The notes beneath the pieces are model-generated. The model was not told the origin of the DNA, ran no database searches, and worked only from the letters and a program-made list of their open reading frames with translations. From Strigamia acuminata (taxonomy: Eukaryota; Arthropoda; Chilopoda; Geophilomorpha; Linotaeniidae), in the NCBI GenBank assembly GCA_949358305.1, contig OX442319.1, positions 12,090,001 through 12,154,000 on the forward strand: a stretch of 64,000 nt of DNA. Reading direction: 5' to 3'. Position numbers and translations under genes: made by a program. How positions within the stretch are numbered: the stretch's first letter is position 1; every line of letters starts with the position of its first letter. Shown piece by piece: positions 10,031-20,336 of the stretch.

Positions 10031-12240
10031 CAGACGTGGAAAAATTGTATCAAAGTGTGGATGAATCGTGTGACACTAGACTGGATAAATCTAATCTGCA
10101 ATTCTCTGACATCATCCTTTTTCTGGATGTTTTTGGTTACTCATTTGAGGACAAAATGTTATACATACATAGATTATTCACTTCTGGATCCCAATTGTAA
10201 ATGGATAAGACAACAAATGGTTTTTTTCTTCTTTTGTGTACTGCCAAATTTAAATTTAATTTGAGTGGTAAAAAAAGGGATAAAAATTGTGTGTATGTGA
10301 ATGTCACCTTTTCATTTGATTTATTTTCAATTATTTTCAATTATTTTGAACTTTTTATTTTTATTTTGTTTTAAAAAAGGAGATAAATAGTTATGATTGA
10401 CACTCCTGGAAAGACTGATGAATCTAGTCTCTATAGCAACTTTTTTTTTTTTAATTAATTTTATTTCAATTTTTTTTTATATATTGGAATGTTGAATTGA
10501 TATTTTTTAAAAAGTATATAATTAGGTAAATATCGCATAGATAAAAGACTTATACAAATTAAAATCTTTTTAGTCTTTGTAGATGTTTTTGTTTGGAATG
10601 TATTATTGTTTCTTGTGTTGGTGGCGAAACATGAGAAGTTGTTAAGGTTGTGGTTGGAATTTGTGTTTGGTGGGGAATTTTGCATTGATGGGTTTTGATG
10701 GGGTGGGATGGGATGGAATGGAAGGTGGTGAAAGACATTTTTTTTTTTTTGTTTTTAAAATTCCATTTTGTTTGTTTGTTTTTGTTTTTTTTGGTATTGT
10801 TTTGGTAGGATTTATTTTTGGAGATAAAGTAATTTTTTTAAATTACGTTTTTTAATGTTACGTCTGGGTTTTTTTTTTTTTCTGGAAAAGGTCAGTTATT
10901 TTTTGGAAGTCAGTTTTTTTTATATCATTTTTTTTAGTCAGTTTTTTAAAAAGTCAGTTTTTTTAAAAATAGCCAGTTTTTTTTAAGAAAGTTAGATTTT
11001 TTTAAAAAAAGTCAGATTTTTTTTAAAAAGTCGGATTTTTTCTGGATAAAATCAATTTTTTCCGGATAAAATCAATTTTTTCTGGACAAAATCAATTTTT
11101 TCTGGACAAAATCAAAATTTTCTGGACAAAATTAATTTCTTCTGGATAAAATCAATTTTTTCTGGATAAAATCAATTTTTTCTGGATAAAATCAATTTTT
11201 TCTGGATAAAATCAATTTTTTCTGGATAAAATCATTTTTTTCTGGATAAAATCAATTTTTTCTGGACAGAACCAATTTAAAAGAAAATTAATTAATTAAT
11301 TATGTCTACCATTTAGAACATTCACTTTGCATTTAATTTACATAAAAAATTGTAAATATTTATTTATTTTTTTAAAAAAAAATTTAAATTTCAAAAATTT
11401 TAACTCATGATTTTCACTCCAACTTCCTCAATTTTACTTCAATTTCACTTCAAATCCCCACCCACATCAACCAATGCAAAATCCTACCACCAAACAACAA
11501 AAAATCATTTTTTATTTTGCCTATTCAATGCTAAAAGAAAATAATAACAATATTTTGTTTTTCCCTGCAAAAGACACAAAAATTGAAAAAGTGCACTCCT
11601 GCGTTTGTATCATAGGGTAAACAAAAAGATTTCAAGTGTAAATAGATATCCAACATGGAAGAAAACAACAACAACAACAACAAAAGTGCAAATTCTAGGA
11701 CACAGGAAACTTTCCACAAAAAAAAAATAACACGTTTTGCACAACATTTCGGAAATAAAAAGACAAATAACTGCTGTTTGTGATTGATGTGTTTCTGCAT
11801 CCGCTTGTCTTGGCTCACAAGGAAACTGCACTCCGCCAACTACCGGCTCAATGTGTAAAACTAGTCATTGGGCTTCAAACATGGCGTCAATTCAAGATGG
11901 ACTCAGATCATCGAGTGAATTTTTGTTTTTCTGTGCCTCACAGGAACAATTATTTTAACTTTTTATGGGCAGAAGTTTGTTATGCCTGTGTGAATTATTT
12001 TGGATTTTTTTATTATTATTTTTTCGGTATTTGTGACGAAAAACAATTTATTTTATGTATAGACTGGAAAAGAAAAACGGAAAAGAAAAAAATGAGTTGC
12101 CGATGCTGACATAAAATTTTATCGAAACTACAATGTTGCTAATGTTGTCGAGTAATTTGGTAATAAACCATACTATTCGTACGATTTATGGTTTTTAAAT
12201 TTAGAAAATCAATTTCGAATTGTACATGTATCTGGTTTTC
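10031..12240. other. ZNRF 3' flank, no further gene seen
   Basis: AT-rich sequence with homopolymer runs and the 20-bp array noted separately. No convincing coding segment on either strand. The ZNRF 3' UTR may extend through part of it; an AATAAA occurs near 12162, but no end can be assigned from sequence alone. Confidence 0.5.
10870..11275. repeat. A/T-tract minisatellite, 20 bp unit, downstream of ZNRF
   Basis: Degenerate AGTCAGTTTTTTTAAAA units lead into about twelve good copies of TCTGGATAAAATCAATTTTT at 11035-11275. Confidence 0.9.
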
Positions 12241-12267
12241 GAGAAATTCTGGCAAAGCATCGTGGGA

Positions 12268-12290
12268 TGACGTCATTTATATTGACGTAA
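12268..12290 (+). promoter_or_regulatory. Paired CRE-like sites
   Basis: TGACGTCA at 12268-12275 and TGACGTAA at 12283-12290 start 15 bases apart, just ahead of the ATG at 12320. TGACGTCA is the binding site of CREB/ATF-type bZIP factors. This suggests a promoter for the small candidate gene that follows. Confidence 0.4.
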
Positions 12291-12319
12291 CATGACTGAA
12301 GTTTCGTCATTTCTTTTAG

Positions 12320-12932
12320 ATGGTGGAGGAGAACGGTGAGGAAGCTCGTTGTCGGCTGTTCGTAATTCCTTTGAATCTCTCTGTGTTTTTAGCCATCCAT
12401 TATTTTTGTGGTCAGAATCGTGATTTTAGGGGTGTTATTAACTGGTTTGGTAAAGAAAATGACATGAGTTCTCGACGTTTTGGTTTGATTTTTCATTTTT
12501 AAAAAGTTGCATACTTTTTTCAATGGCGCCATATTTGCTTCCATTTTAAATTTGACGGGTCTCTCTCAAAATATCGCTCTAAAAACTGCAACCCAATTTG
12601 AAATTGGTGCTAATTAATGCTTTTGAGTATCATGCTTACATTATTTTATAGTTTGGTGATATTTTTTATTGCCATAGTTATTTTGTAGGTAAATTTGTCT
12701 TGGATTTTGTATTGTAAGACCATGTGACTGAATTCATGTGGCGTTTACAAAATATAACAGGCAAAATTTTTCTTGTTTTTTTTTCTTATAAGATTTTAAA
12801 TATTCTTGTTTGCTACTTTGTAATTCACACTTATTTGTATTTTGCTGCAGATATTGCAATATTGTGTGAACTGCATTTCCTTGCATCACTTGGCCTTGCC
12901 TTTCGGAAGCAACCTTTAGAAATATTTAGTTG
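12320..12932 (+). CDS. Possible small two-exon gene, unrecognised
   Basis: ATG 12320 follows two CRE-like sites. After five codons (MVEEN) the sequence reads G|GTGAGG, a strong 5' splice site at 12336. A good acceptor (TTTGCTGCAG) ends at 12850. Joining 12320-12335 to 12851-12932 keeps the frame and gives a 32-residue product ending FRKQPLEIFS. No family is recognised and other downstream exons are possible. Without splicing, the frame from 12320 runs 60 codons. Weak call, made because donor, acceptor and promoter-like sites coincide in otherwise empty DNA. Confidence 0.2.
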
Positions 12933-14860
12933 AGTAAATTTGTTATTCCATTAGTGTAGAGTGTTGGGAAGATTAAACTTGTAGGTCCTTGTTTTATCCC
13001 GGTTTCTTGTGAACACGATAGTTTCTTCTATCCTGCTGCTGTTGCAGTACTTGAAACTTTTCTTTCTTGATTCTGAGATGACCTCTCTCATTTGTTCCTC
13101 CTGGACCTGGATGGCATACCATATGTTTCTACTCTCATTGCATGGACGGTTTGGGTAGATCTGACCAATGGGGTCGGATTGACAACTAGTTACAAAGACA
13201 AGATGGCGGGAATGTTAGATATTCCAACAGGTGATATGGACCCGATAAAGTCACTAATGGAATGAGTGTTATGCATTGACATCGCATTTGATTTTGGTTT
13301 CTCCAAGGTGGCCGCTTTTTTGGTAGTGGGCATTCCCATCTTTGCATCAAAATGCCACTGCTGCAATTTGTCCCAATTTCTCCTGGTAATCGGTATTTGT
13401 GACGGGATAACAATTATCATAACAATAATACATACTAATAAATAAATTAGTCCCAATGGTTAGATCAATTGTGTTCTATGACGTTGGTCACCTATGAAAA
13501 TAAAGCCACAGAAAATTATAATTTTTATGATCTTATGGGAAAAGGTTATGTGTAAAGACGTAGTCCCATTAAATAATTGTCTTTTTCTGAAAATAAAAGT
13601 AGTGGTGAAACAAAATTTATTGTTTACAAAGAAAAATAGTGTAAGAAATGTTGGAACAGCGACAAACGCTTTTTCTCATCCAAAATAGAAAATCTGACAT
13701 TAGGGTTGATTATTACAGTTATTTCACCATTGATGGGTTCTGTTATGTGTAAAAAAAAATTGTGCTCGGATAACAATTACCACAACAATAACACATATCG
13801 TCCTGATTCGAATTTATGCCGGGTTCCAATACTTTAAATTCCAATTTATTCAACTTAACTTTCATATAATTTAGGCATATTCCACTCGCACCGAGGACTC
13901 CTTTATGAAAAAATCAACATACAAATATTACAATTGCTTACTGCATGACCCAAAAAAAAAACAATTACACTCACCACATTCAGTACCTTCGGTTCGCCCG
14001 TCGGGGCCGGGACCCGTTTAAGCACCAGGGGTCCCCAAAAATCACAGTCGTCGACAAAACGACAGTGAGTTAATACCAAAATAACAAATGGATGGAGTTA
14101 TCTTTGTGGAAGAATCCCATGTTGTCACAATTAACTCTGCTTAAAGGAATTAATATGATTAATAATTGCGATAAATGGTGGTCCAGGTCCGTGAAGTTAC
14201 TCTGGTGTAGTCGCCGTTCAATATGGACGTCGGGCGATTAATAACCTTGGCTCGCTGGGGAAACAACACTATTTCTATATTTACAAAATTGCTGCTAACG
14301 TAGGTTTGCTAAAATAATGTAGAATACCAAATGCCATTGCTTAAAACCAGGGAAGAGAATGACACCAGGCAAGGTGGTAAAAGTAGTGGCTTTTAGAGGC
14401 GCGATATGGTTAGGTGAGAAATGAGTGAAAAGACAAGGGTCTTAGCTCTTATCCTTCATAGAAGTGAACACGACAGTTGTGGTACACAGGCCCCATTGAT
14501 TCTGATATGATTCTCTAGCTAAGAGTTTACCGACCTTGGTTGTCGGCACAAAATCTGTTGTATTCGGAGTTTAGAACAAACTGACTTGTGTGTAAGCACA
14601 AGGCATCGTCATGTTAACTGTCTGGTTATCCATTCATCATGGAATAGAACTCCCAGCAAGAATAAAAGAAAAAATAAAACCTGTTTCTTGGTTATTCAGA
14701 ATTTAACTCGAATGAAACCATTGACTCACAATCCAAGCTCCAGTTGGTTATCGATGAAATTCGAGAAAAATTCTTAGTTGCGCGAGAGAACAAACGACGG
14801 CTGAAAACAGTTCGTAGTTGTTTTGGCGAATGTATGATCAAAAATGGATGATATTTCTTT
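12933..14860. other. Gene-poor stretch with short dispersed repeats
   Basis: No supported gene. A motif like GATAACAATTACCACAACAA with its flank occurs twice (about 13403-13440 and 13769-13805), so at least one dispersed repeat is present. A minus-strand frame at 13456-13190 has 88 codons but overlaps one of these repeats and matches nothing known to me. A short GC-rich patch lies at 13990-14040. Confidence 0.45.
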
Positions 14861-14869
14861 AACTTATTT

Positions 14870-15035
14870 TAGTTCTATCACAGATTATACAGGTGGCAAA
14901 ATAAAATTGTTAAAGTGAAGTTTCTGTGCAAAATTACATAAATAATTTGATTGGTGTTCGAAAAAAAGTTGAAAATAGTTTAATGGCTACATAAATTATT
15001 TTGAGGGTAGCTTGGCGATGGGGATGGCAAGGAGT
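14870..15035 (-). pseudogene. Detached copy of a TFIIB 3' end
   Basis: This segment matches the 3' end and 3' flank of the intact TFIIB frame (18090-18235) almost base for base. On the minus strand it ends LAIPIAKLPSK-stop, against FAIPIAKLPAK-stop in the intact gene, followed by the same 3' flanking sequence. Homology stops a few codons upstream of this tail, where an AG that could act as an acceptor occurs. It is either the last exon of a lost intron-bearing TFIIB gene or a 5'-truncated duplicate. Confidence 0.7.
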
Positions 15036-15059
15036 GCACTAATCTTCAAAAAATTTTCG

Positions 15060-15535
15060 AGAAATCAAAGTGTCTCTAGGTAGAGCCTAGGAAACGTCTT
15101 AAAATAGTCCTGAACTTCTTTATTAGCACGAATAGTCTGGCCTGACATGCTGTCTGGTCCAGTCCAGAAAACCTAAATAAATAAAATTAATACTTTATTC
15201 AAATACATTAGGAAAATTCATATTTATACCCAACCAAGTTTTATAAACTAAAACCTAACCCAACCATATAAGTCTGATTGTCCACACCTAAATCATCATT
15301 TTCGAGTTTTTGGACTAATTTAAACAGTCCAACGTTCCCACAGACTGAGCAGAGCGCAATTAACTCAGGCTCGGATTCTCCTTCTATCATCTAAAACATA
15401 AATAATAAAGGTGAAGTCCTGCTTTGTGCCCTCCTCAGATCTCCATATTGTAAGGATGTCCTCGGCGCTCAACTGAGCGACATATTTTCCCGAAGGGGAA
15501 AAGATTGTTGCCATCGCGGTTGCCAATCTGGGAAA
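15060..15535 (-). pseudogene. Coding-like fragments, WD40-like piece
   Basis: Reading on the minus strand, a strong acceptor (T-run then CCCAG, near 15530) leads to a frame with MATIFSPSGKYVAQLSAED then ILTIW, which looks like the first blade of a WD40 propeller (WDR43/UTP5-like at best). Two more open pieces follow: one starting MIEGESEPELIALCSVCG at about 15390 and one with FWTGPDSMSGQTI at about 15170. Clean donors are missing, so this looks like gene remains. Function is not assigned. Confidence 0.3.
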
Positions 15536-15661
15536 AAAAATAACGTAGTGACGTACCGTATTTCTTCAATTACAGTCAGTCCAAAAAGTTTGGAATAATC
15601 CAAATCGTTATTTATGACTTTAAACAGTCCAGTAAACATATAAATTTAAAAAAAAATACTC

Positions 15662-15705
15662 CGTAATAATTTATTCAAATACATTAGGAAAATTCATATT
15701 TATAT
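15662..15705. repeat. Local direct repeat
   Basis: A block of about 38 bases (TTTATTCAAATACATTAGGA and onward) is repeated at 15193-15232 with one or two changes, marking a local duplication within the fragment region. Confidence 0.7.
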
Positions 15706-15876
15706 CCAGTGGTCAGCCCAAATGTCCACAACCACAGCCTGGGCCAATGAGGGCGCAGGATTCATGCTGCATCCAGTATAAAAAACAAATAAAAAAATAT
15801 TGGCAGATAAAGTGATAAGATTTTGAGTGCAGGGAATACACCTTCTTTACAGGTAACTGTTCTAGCGGCTTTAAAC

Positions 15877-16128
15877 TTAGATGTGGTTGGATTTTCCAGT
15901 CTCAATTCTATAAAAAGAAATCACCAATCTATACAGTCTGTACACACTGGCTGCAGTTGACAAAATTACGTACATCAAAGTAAATGTTGAGTATTCATTA
16001 ATGAGCACTGGGCTGTTGGGAGGGACAGGATTACTTTGGTAGTTCCAATAAACAATTATTATTATTATAAAACCCATCCGGAAAAGATTCGAGAAAATAG
16101 TAATGTTTGGGAAATTACTCAGTACCAA
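15877..16128 (-). CDS. Hypothetical small membrane protein
   Basis: An 83-codon minus-strand frame starting MVLSNFPNITIFSNLFRMGF. It has one clear hydrophobic segment (a run of six I/V followed by YWNY) and a second near STFTLMYVILSTA. It could be an exon or a chance frame in AT-rich DNA. No family recognised. Its neighbours are gene fragments and a MITE, which lowers confidence. Confidence 0.2.
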   Translation of the reverse strand: MVLSNFPNITIFSNLFRMGFIIIIIVYWNYQSNPVPPNSPVLINEYSTFTLMYVILSTAASVYRLYRLVISFYRIETGKSNHI

Positions 16129-16183
16129 AGAATGTAAAGCGCGCTCTCTGAAAAAATAATAATTGTTTCTGGTTCTTCATTGT

Positions 16184-16407
16184 TATACTCAAAACCACCA
16201 CAAGGTTGATGTATTTCCCGAGCCGTATCACTGGTGTAGTGGCACAAAAAGTAGCTCATAACACCATATTTGGAAAGACCTTCAGACATTGTGATCGATT
16301 ACCAACATTGTCAAAGGCACAGAACTACTTTTCCGCGTAGTAGAACACAGTACACAGTTTGGCGTAAACAGGCTAAATACATCAACCTTGTGGTGGTTTT
16401 GAGTATA
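16184..16407. mobile_element. MITE E1 with perfect 31-bp inverted ends
   Basis: Positions 16184-16214 and 16377-16407 are perfect reverse complements (start TATACTCAAAACCACC). The body contains ATCACTGGTGTAGTGG, AGACATTGTGATCGATTACC and GAACTACTTTTCC, all shared with the second copy E2 at 44161-44540. TGGTGTAGTGG fits the pol III box A pattern and GATCGATTACC lies near where a box B would be. No ORF. Confidence 0.85.
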
Positions 16408-16409
16408 GG

Positions 16410-17246
16410 AAGCGACATCTGAATCATCCCTTCTACTCGTTCGGCCAGTCGATCTTCTACCGGCAATTTCAATATATAAACAATAGCTGGTTATTCTCTA
16501 TCATTTCAATAGAACCCAACAATGGTGAAACCTCTATAACTATGTAAAATCATACTGCCGGACACGGAAGAATATGTAAGTAAGTTTTAGGTTTCAAAAT
16601 CAGACAAAACAGCAACCTACTCCCTGTTGTCAGAAAATATATACCGGTACTGTTACGTGGTTAAATGGGGATGTAACCATCAGCTAACCAACATAACAAA
16701 AAAAGGAAAAGATAACTCAGTTTGAAGTTAAATGCAATCAAATACTGTTTATTCAAAACGGGCAATCCATTACTGAAATGTCTGTAGTTATTTACCTAAA
16801 CTCTACAGAACTCTAAATCATATTATTCATTATCCAGGCAGTGTCAAACAATTAAATAATAAATGTATCAAATACAACTCAGTAAAAATCTTAATACTAA
16901 ACACTTAAATAATAATCCTAAACATTAATCAATGAGTGACGTAATACCTTGTAAGGTTTAAGGTTTCAATAGAAAGAAGGTACTTAGAGGTACTCTCTGA
17001 CTGAGGTCCCTGCCAAGTCCAGCTCTAAGAGAGAACTGACCCTTTTCAGTCTCTTAGCTCAAGAAGTAACCTTCTGTCTCACTTCAAGGTCATTATTCAT
17101 TTTGTACTTTTCAAACCGTGTAAGATACAGCAAAATTTCCAATCACAAAGTTATAGAATTAGTACTATGCAACTTATTTTAGCCATCTTTTTTAAAAAAA
17201 GAAAAAGAAATCAGAAAATTGACGATTCCGGTGTCTAATCTTAACC
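16410..17246. other. No gene seen
   Basis: AT-rich, non-repetitive at this scale, with no frame or splice pattern I can support on either strand. Confidence 0.5.
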
Positions 17247-17607
17247 TTATACCTTGTTCGCACCAGAAAGTTTGGGCTAGCCTAAAGTTTAAATCTAGTT
17301 CTGGCCTGATATTAGCTTAAAAAGTTCAGGCTAGAGTGTTCGCACCAAAAAGTGAAAAGCCACATGTCTAGGCTAGCATGCAGCCAATAGGCAATCAACT
17401 GACCATGTTACGCACAGAATTGTGGGAAGTGACCTTGGCAGTTATCTAGTTCTTTAGCAATTATCTAGTTCACACAACTGGATTAGAATTATCTAGTTTA
17501 AACATTTTTAAACTAGATAATTTTGGGCTAGATGCGTTTGCACCAACAACCAGAACTAGATTTAAACTTTGGGCTAGCCCAAACTTTCTGGTGCGAACAA
17601 GGTATAA
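17247..17607. mobile_element. Foldback MITE with 58-bp inverted ends
   Basis: The arms 17247-17304 and 17550-17607 are inverted copies with a single mismatch; they begin TTATACCTTGTTCGCACC. TA can be read as the target duplication, with CCTTG...CAAGG ends. The core repeats part of the arm (GTTCGCACCA again at about 17339), so the element has a nested structure. No coding capacity. Confidence 0.85.
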
Positions 17608-18198
17608 CTTATTAATTCAAATTTACCGCTAAAATGTACAACAGCGCCTCTTAGTGGTAAATCATTATTTATTTCACGTCTCACTTCTTTTCTCCCCCGA
17701 AGCTTGGCACGCCAAAAATAATAGCCAAAAAACCGGCTATTTCTTTGGATCCTTAAAATTTAATCTAAAATTCATCATTTTCATATTTTGGCACTGCAGC
17801 ATTTTTAGATTTTACATGAGGTGTTTAGATGTGATTTCTTGAGTTCCTTTGTTAGTTTGGAGTTATTTTGGCAAATACTTTGGTATTGTAAGACTGCGTT
17901 CGAACGAATGAGTGCAGCATTTACCTTTGATCAAAAATGGGTGATATTTTTTTTATGTATAATTTATTGCCTGGTGACTTCATACACACACATTTCCGTG
18001 AATTGTGTTGATTCTTGTGAATTAATATAATATAACACTACTCTGTATATCATAATAGCAACTGCTTTAAAAATGCGATTACGGTAATTCTATCACAGGC
18101 AAAATAAAATTGTTAAAGTCAAGTTACTGTGCAAAATTACTTAAATAATTTGGTTGGTGTTTGAAAAAAAGATGAAAATAGTTTAATGGTTACATAAA

Positions 18199-19149
18199 TT
18201 ATTTGGCGGGTAGCTTAGCGATCGGGATGGCGAACACGAAACTATCGGGAAACATTTGCGCTGCTTTGGGGTAGATGAGCTTATAAACTTTCGCGATGGT
18301 CCCTTCACTTACCCCGACCACTTCCCCGATCTCCCTCCCGCTCTTTATCTCCCCCGAAGCCAGACACGCCAAATAAAGAGCTGCCCCCGCGATCGAAAGC
18401 GGACTTCTCCCGCCTACACCGTCCAAAGCAGCCGCTCTTTCCGCAATGCAGATGGCTGCTCGTCGCACCGTCATGTCCAGACCCAATTTGCCGCAAAACC
18501 TGGCCATAAAATCCGCGCCCTTTGCCGCTTCACTGCCAACATCCTCGACGGTCGTCTCAAGCGACCTCACGATCGACTTGAAACACCGTCCAATGATTTT
18601 GACAGAAACATTGGAAACGGCGCAGATTTCCTTCAGGGTCCTCGGGCCTTTTTCCTGTTTGCACGCGAGGTACAGACAGGCACTAGCAATGGCTTCGTGG
18701 GTCCCTTTCACCTTTTTCGTTTCCAGGACCTTTTTGAACAGATTGTTCGCCCTGTCCACGATGGTCTGCGGCAAGTGGATCCGTTCGGCCATCGTGCTTA
18801 TATCTCGAAATGCAGTGGTCAGCACGCGGTCGGCGCTCCTCACCACCGGTCTCTTGTAGCGGTATTTGGCACCGCCTTTCTCGTCCACGCCCGCAGCTCC
18901 GGTCGCTGGACCAATTCCGGTCGACAGATCGACGCCGGCAAGCAGCGCATTCTCTGCGGCGCCGACGCGACACGGGTCGGCGGAGAATGTTTCGTGGCCG
19001 ACGCTTAAGAACGATCGCCATTCGTTGGCGACGTCTATGACCCTGTCTCCGACGACCAGACCACACTCGCTGCAGATGATATCCCCAGCGTGATAATCTT
19101 CGATCAAAAGAGCGTCCGGGTGATATCTGCAACTATTTCTATCGTTCAT
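18199..19149 (-). CDS. GTF2B: Transcription factor TFIIB, intronless
   Basis: An unbroken 316-codon frame, the same length as vertebrate TFIIB. The N-terminal zinc ribbon has CRYHPDALLIEDYHAGD and IICSECGLVVGDRVID, so C-x2-H...C-x2-C ligands are all present, followed by the B-finger region (NEWRSF). Two cyclin-type repeats follow: one with DRANNLFKKV and ACLYLACKQEKGPRTLKEI, the second with AALYLACLASGEI and VSEGTIAKVYKLIYP. TFIIB bridges TBP-DNA and RNA polymerase II at promoters. The gene has no introns and is much more GC-rich than the flanks, which suggests a retrocopy that stayed functional, or a housekeeping gene that lost introns. A second 3' end lies at 14870-15035. No lesion seen. 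Confidence 0.92.
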   Translation of the reverse strand: MNDRNSCRYHPDALLIEDYHAGDIICSECGLVVGDRVIDVANEWRSFLSVGHETFSADPCRVGAAENALLAGVDLSTGIGPATGAAGVDEKGGAKYRYKRPVVRSADRVLTTAFRDISTMAERIHLPQTIVDRANNLFKKVLETKKVKGTHEAIASACLYLACKQEKGPRTLKEICAVSNVSVKIIGRCFKSIVRSLETTVEDVGSEAAKGADFMARFCGKLGLDMTVRRAAICIAERAAALDGVGGRSPLSIAGAALYLACLASGEIKSGREIGEVVGVSEGTIAKVYKLIYPKAAQMFPDSFVFAIPIAKLPAK

Positions 19150-19235
19150 TTTCTGATTTAATTAAGTGTGCAGTGGAAGTGTTTGTTCGAAGTTGCTACT
19201 ACACAAGGTTAATGATGAGATGAGAAGTGCGATGC

Positions 19236-19242
19236 TTATATA
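19236..19242 (-). promoter_or_regulatory. TATA box of the TFIIB gene
   Basis: TATATAAG-type element on the minus strand, about 90 bases upstream of the TFIIB ATG, leaving room for a 5' UTR of some 60 bases. Confidence 0.5.
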
Positions 19243-19249
19243 GTTCTTT

Positions 19250-19470
19250 CATGGATGAGGACGTTGGTGCGACGTGGTCATTGTATCGTAACGTGCGCGC
19301 GACGTGTAGTATGAGATTGCTACGCATGCGGAATGCGTTATTTCGGACAGAATCTCAGATTGAATTGGTATTATTATTGTCTGGCGTGTTTTTAAGATGT
19401 TTTTGTTACAATTTACAAAGGAAAAACAATATTTTTATTCAACTTGATCAGAAATTAGGGAATTGAACTA
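19250..19470. repeat. Dispersed repeat, copy 1
   Basis: The block from TTGTATCGTAACG through GACAGAATCTCAGATT to TTCAGAAATT-like sequence recurs in diverged form at 23520-23660 in the same orientation. It begins directly upstream of TFIIB, so it may be part of a duplicated promoter region. Confidence 0.6.
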
Positions 19471-19579
19471 GGTTAAAGTATTTGTGTCGTTTTTCCAAAC
19501 AGATTTTGTAAATGAAATATAAAAAGCTTATTTTTCCAGTCTGTTAAATTTTTTTTTAATTTCTTGTGTTGTGACTGGA

Positions 19580-20336
19580 GGACTGTGGCGTTAATGTTTC
19601 TATGGCAACCGATGTTTGTTTATCTTTTTGACTTTTGTTGATGTGTCGCACTTCTTGGTTCGTGCTCGGTGAAATGCATTTTTATTTCTTTTGAAAGGTT
19701 TTTAAGTGTCTAAACATCACCGAAAGAAGACTAGTGACAATACTTGAACTAAACACAATACAACAAACGCACAAACACTACAAATTGAAAGCACGTTGCA
19801 AATGCTTTAATTTAATTGAAAAAAAGATAAAAACATAAAATAAAAAAAATCACTGTTTAAACAATTTTTATTTCATGAATCAAATGTCATTAATTTTCAC
19901 GTTTGTTTATTCGTGAACATAAAATTGAAATTTCTAGTTTTTGAACGAGCAAATATTTCGAAGCATTGCAGTGAAACAAGGATTATTTTTATTAGCTTTG
20001 AAATAAAGTTTAAAATATTAACTTGAAGCTGGTAAAACGAGCAATTTCCAACGTTTAAGATAAACCACTTGACAACAGGTAGTGTCGTCCGAAATCGCTA
20101 ATTCTTGTGGTTTCTTCTAGCCAACTCAGTGGAGCGTTACAGCATCCGGCACCGGCATTCAATTTGTTGTGTTCGTGCCTTTGTTGTATTGTGTTTAGTT
20201 GAATTATTGTCAACAGTCGGCGCTAATATGCACTTAGTTTCTATGGCAACGGCCGTTTGCTTTATCTTATTGTATTCTGATGTATCGCACTTTTTCGTTC
20301 ATCCTCGATTAAGTGCATGTTTATTACGTTTGAAAG
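19580..20336. repeat. Internally duplicated, gene-free segment
   Basis: The block at 19590-19710 (TTTCTATGGCAACCGATG, then ATGTGTCGCACTT, then TTTGAAAGGTT) recurs diverged at 20235-20340. No coding region is supported in the segment. Confidence 0.6.

Noticed and set aside
18256-19008. Long plus-strand ORF (250 codons) opposite TFIIB
   Set aside because: Antisense shadow of a GC-rich coding region; no family resemblance, while the minus frame is full-length TFIIB.
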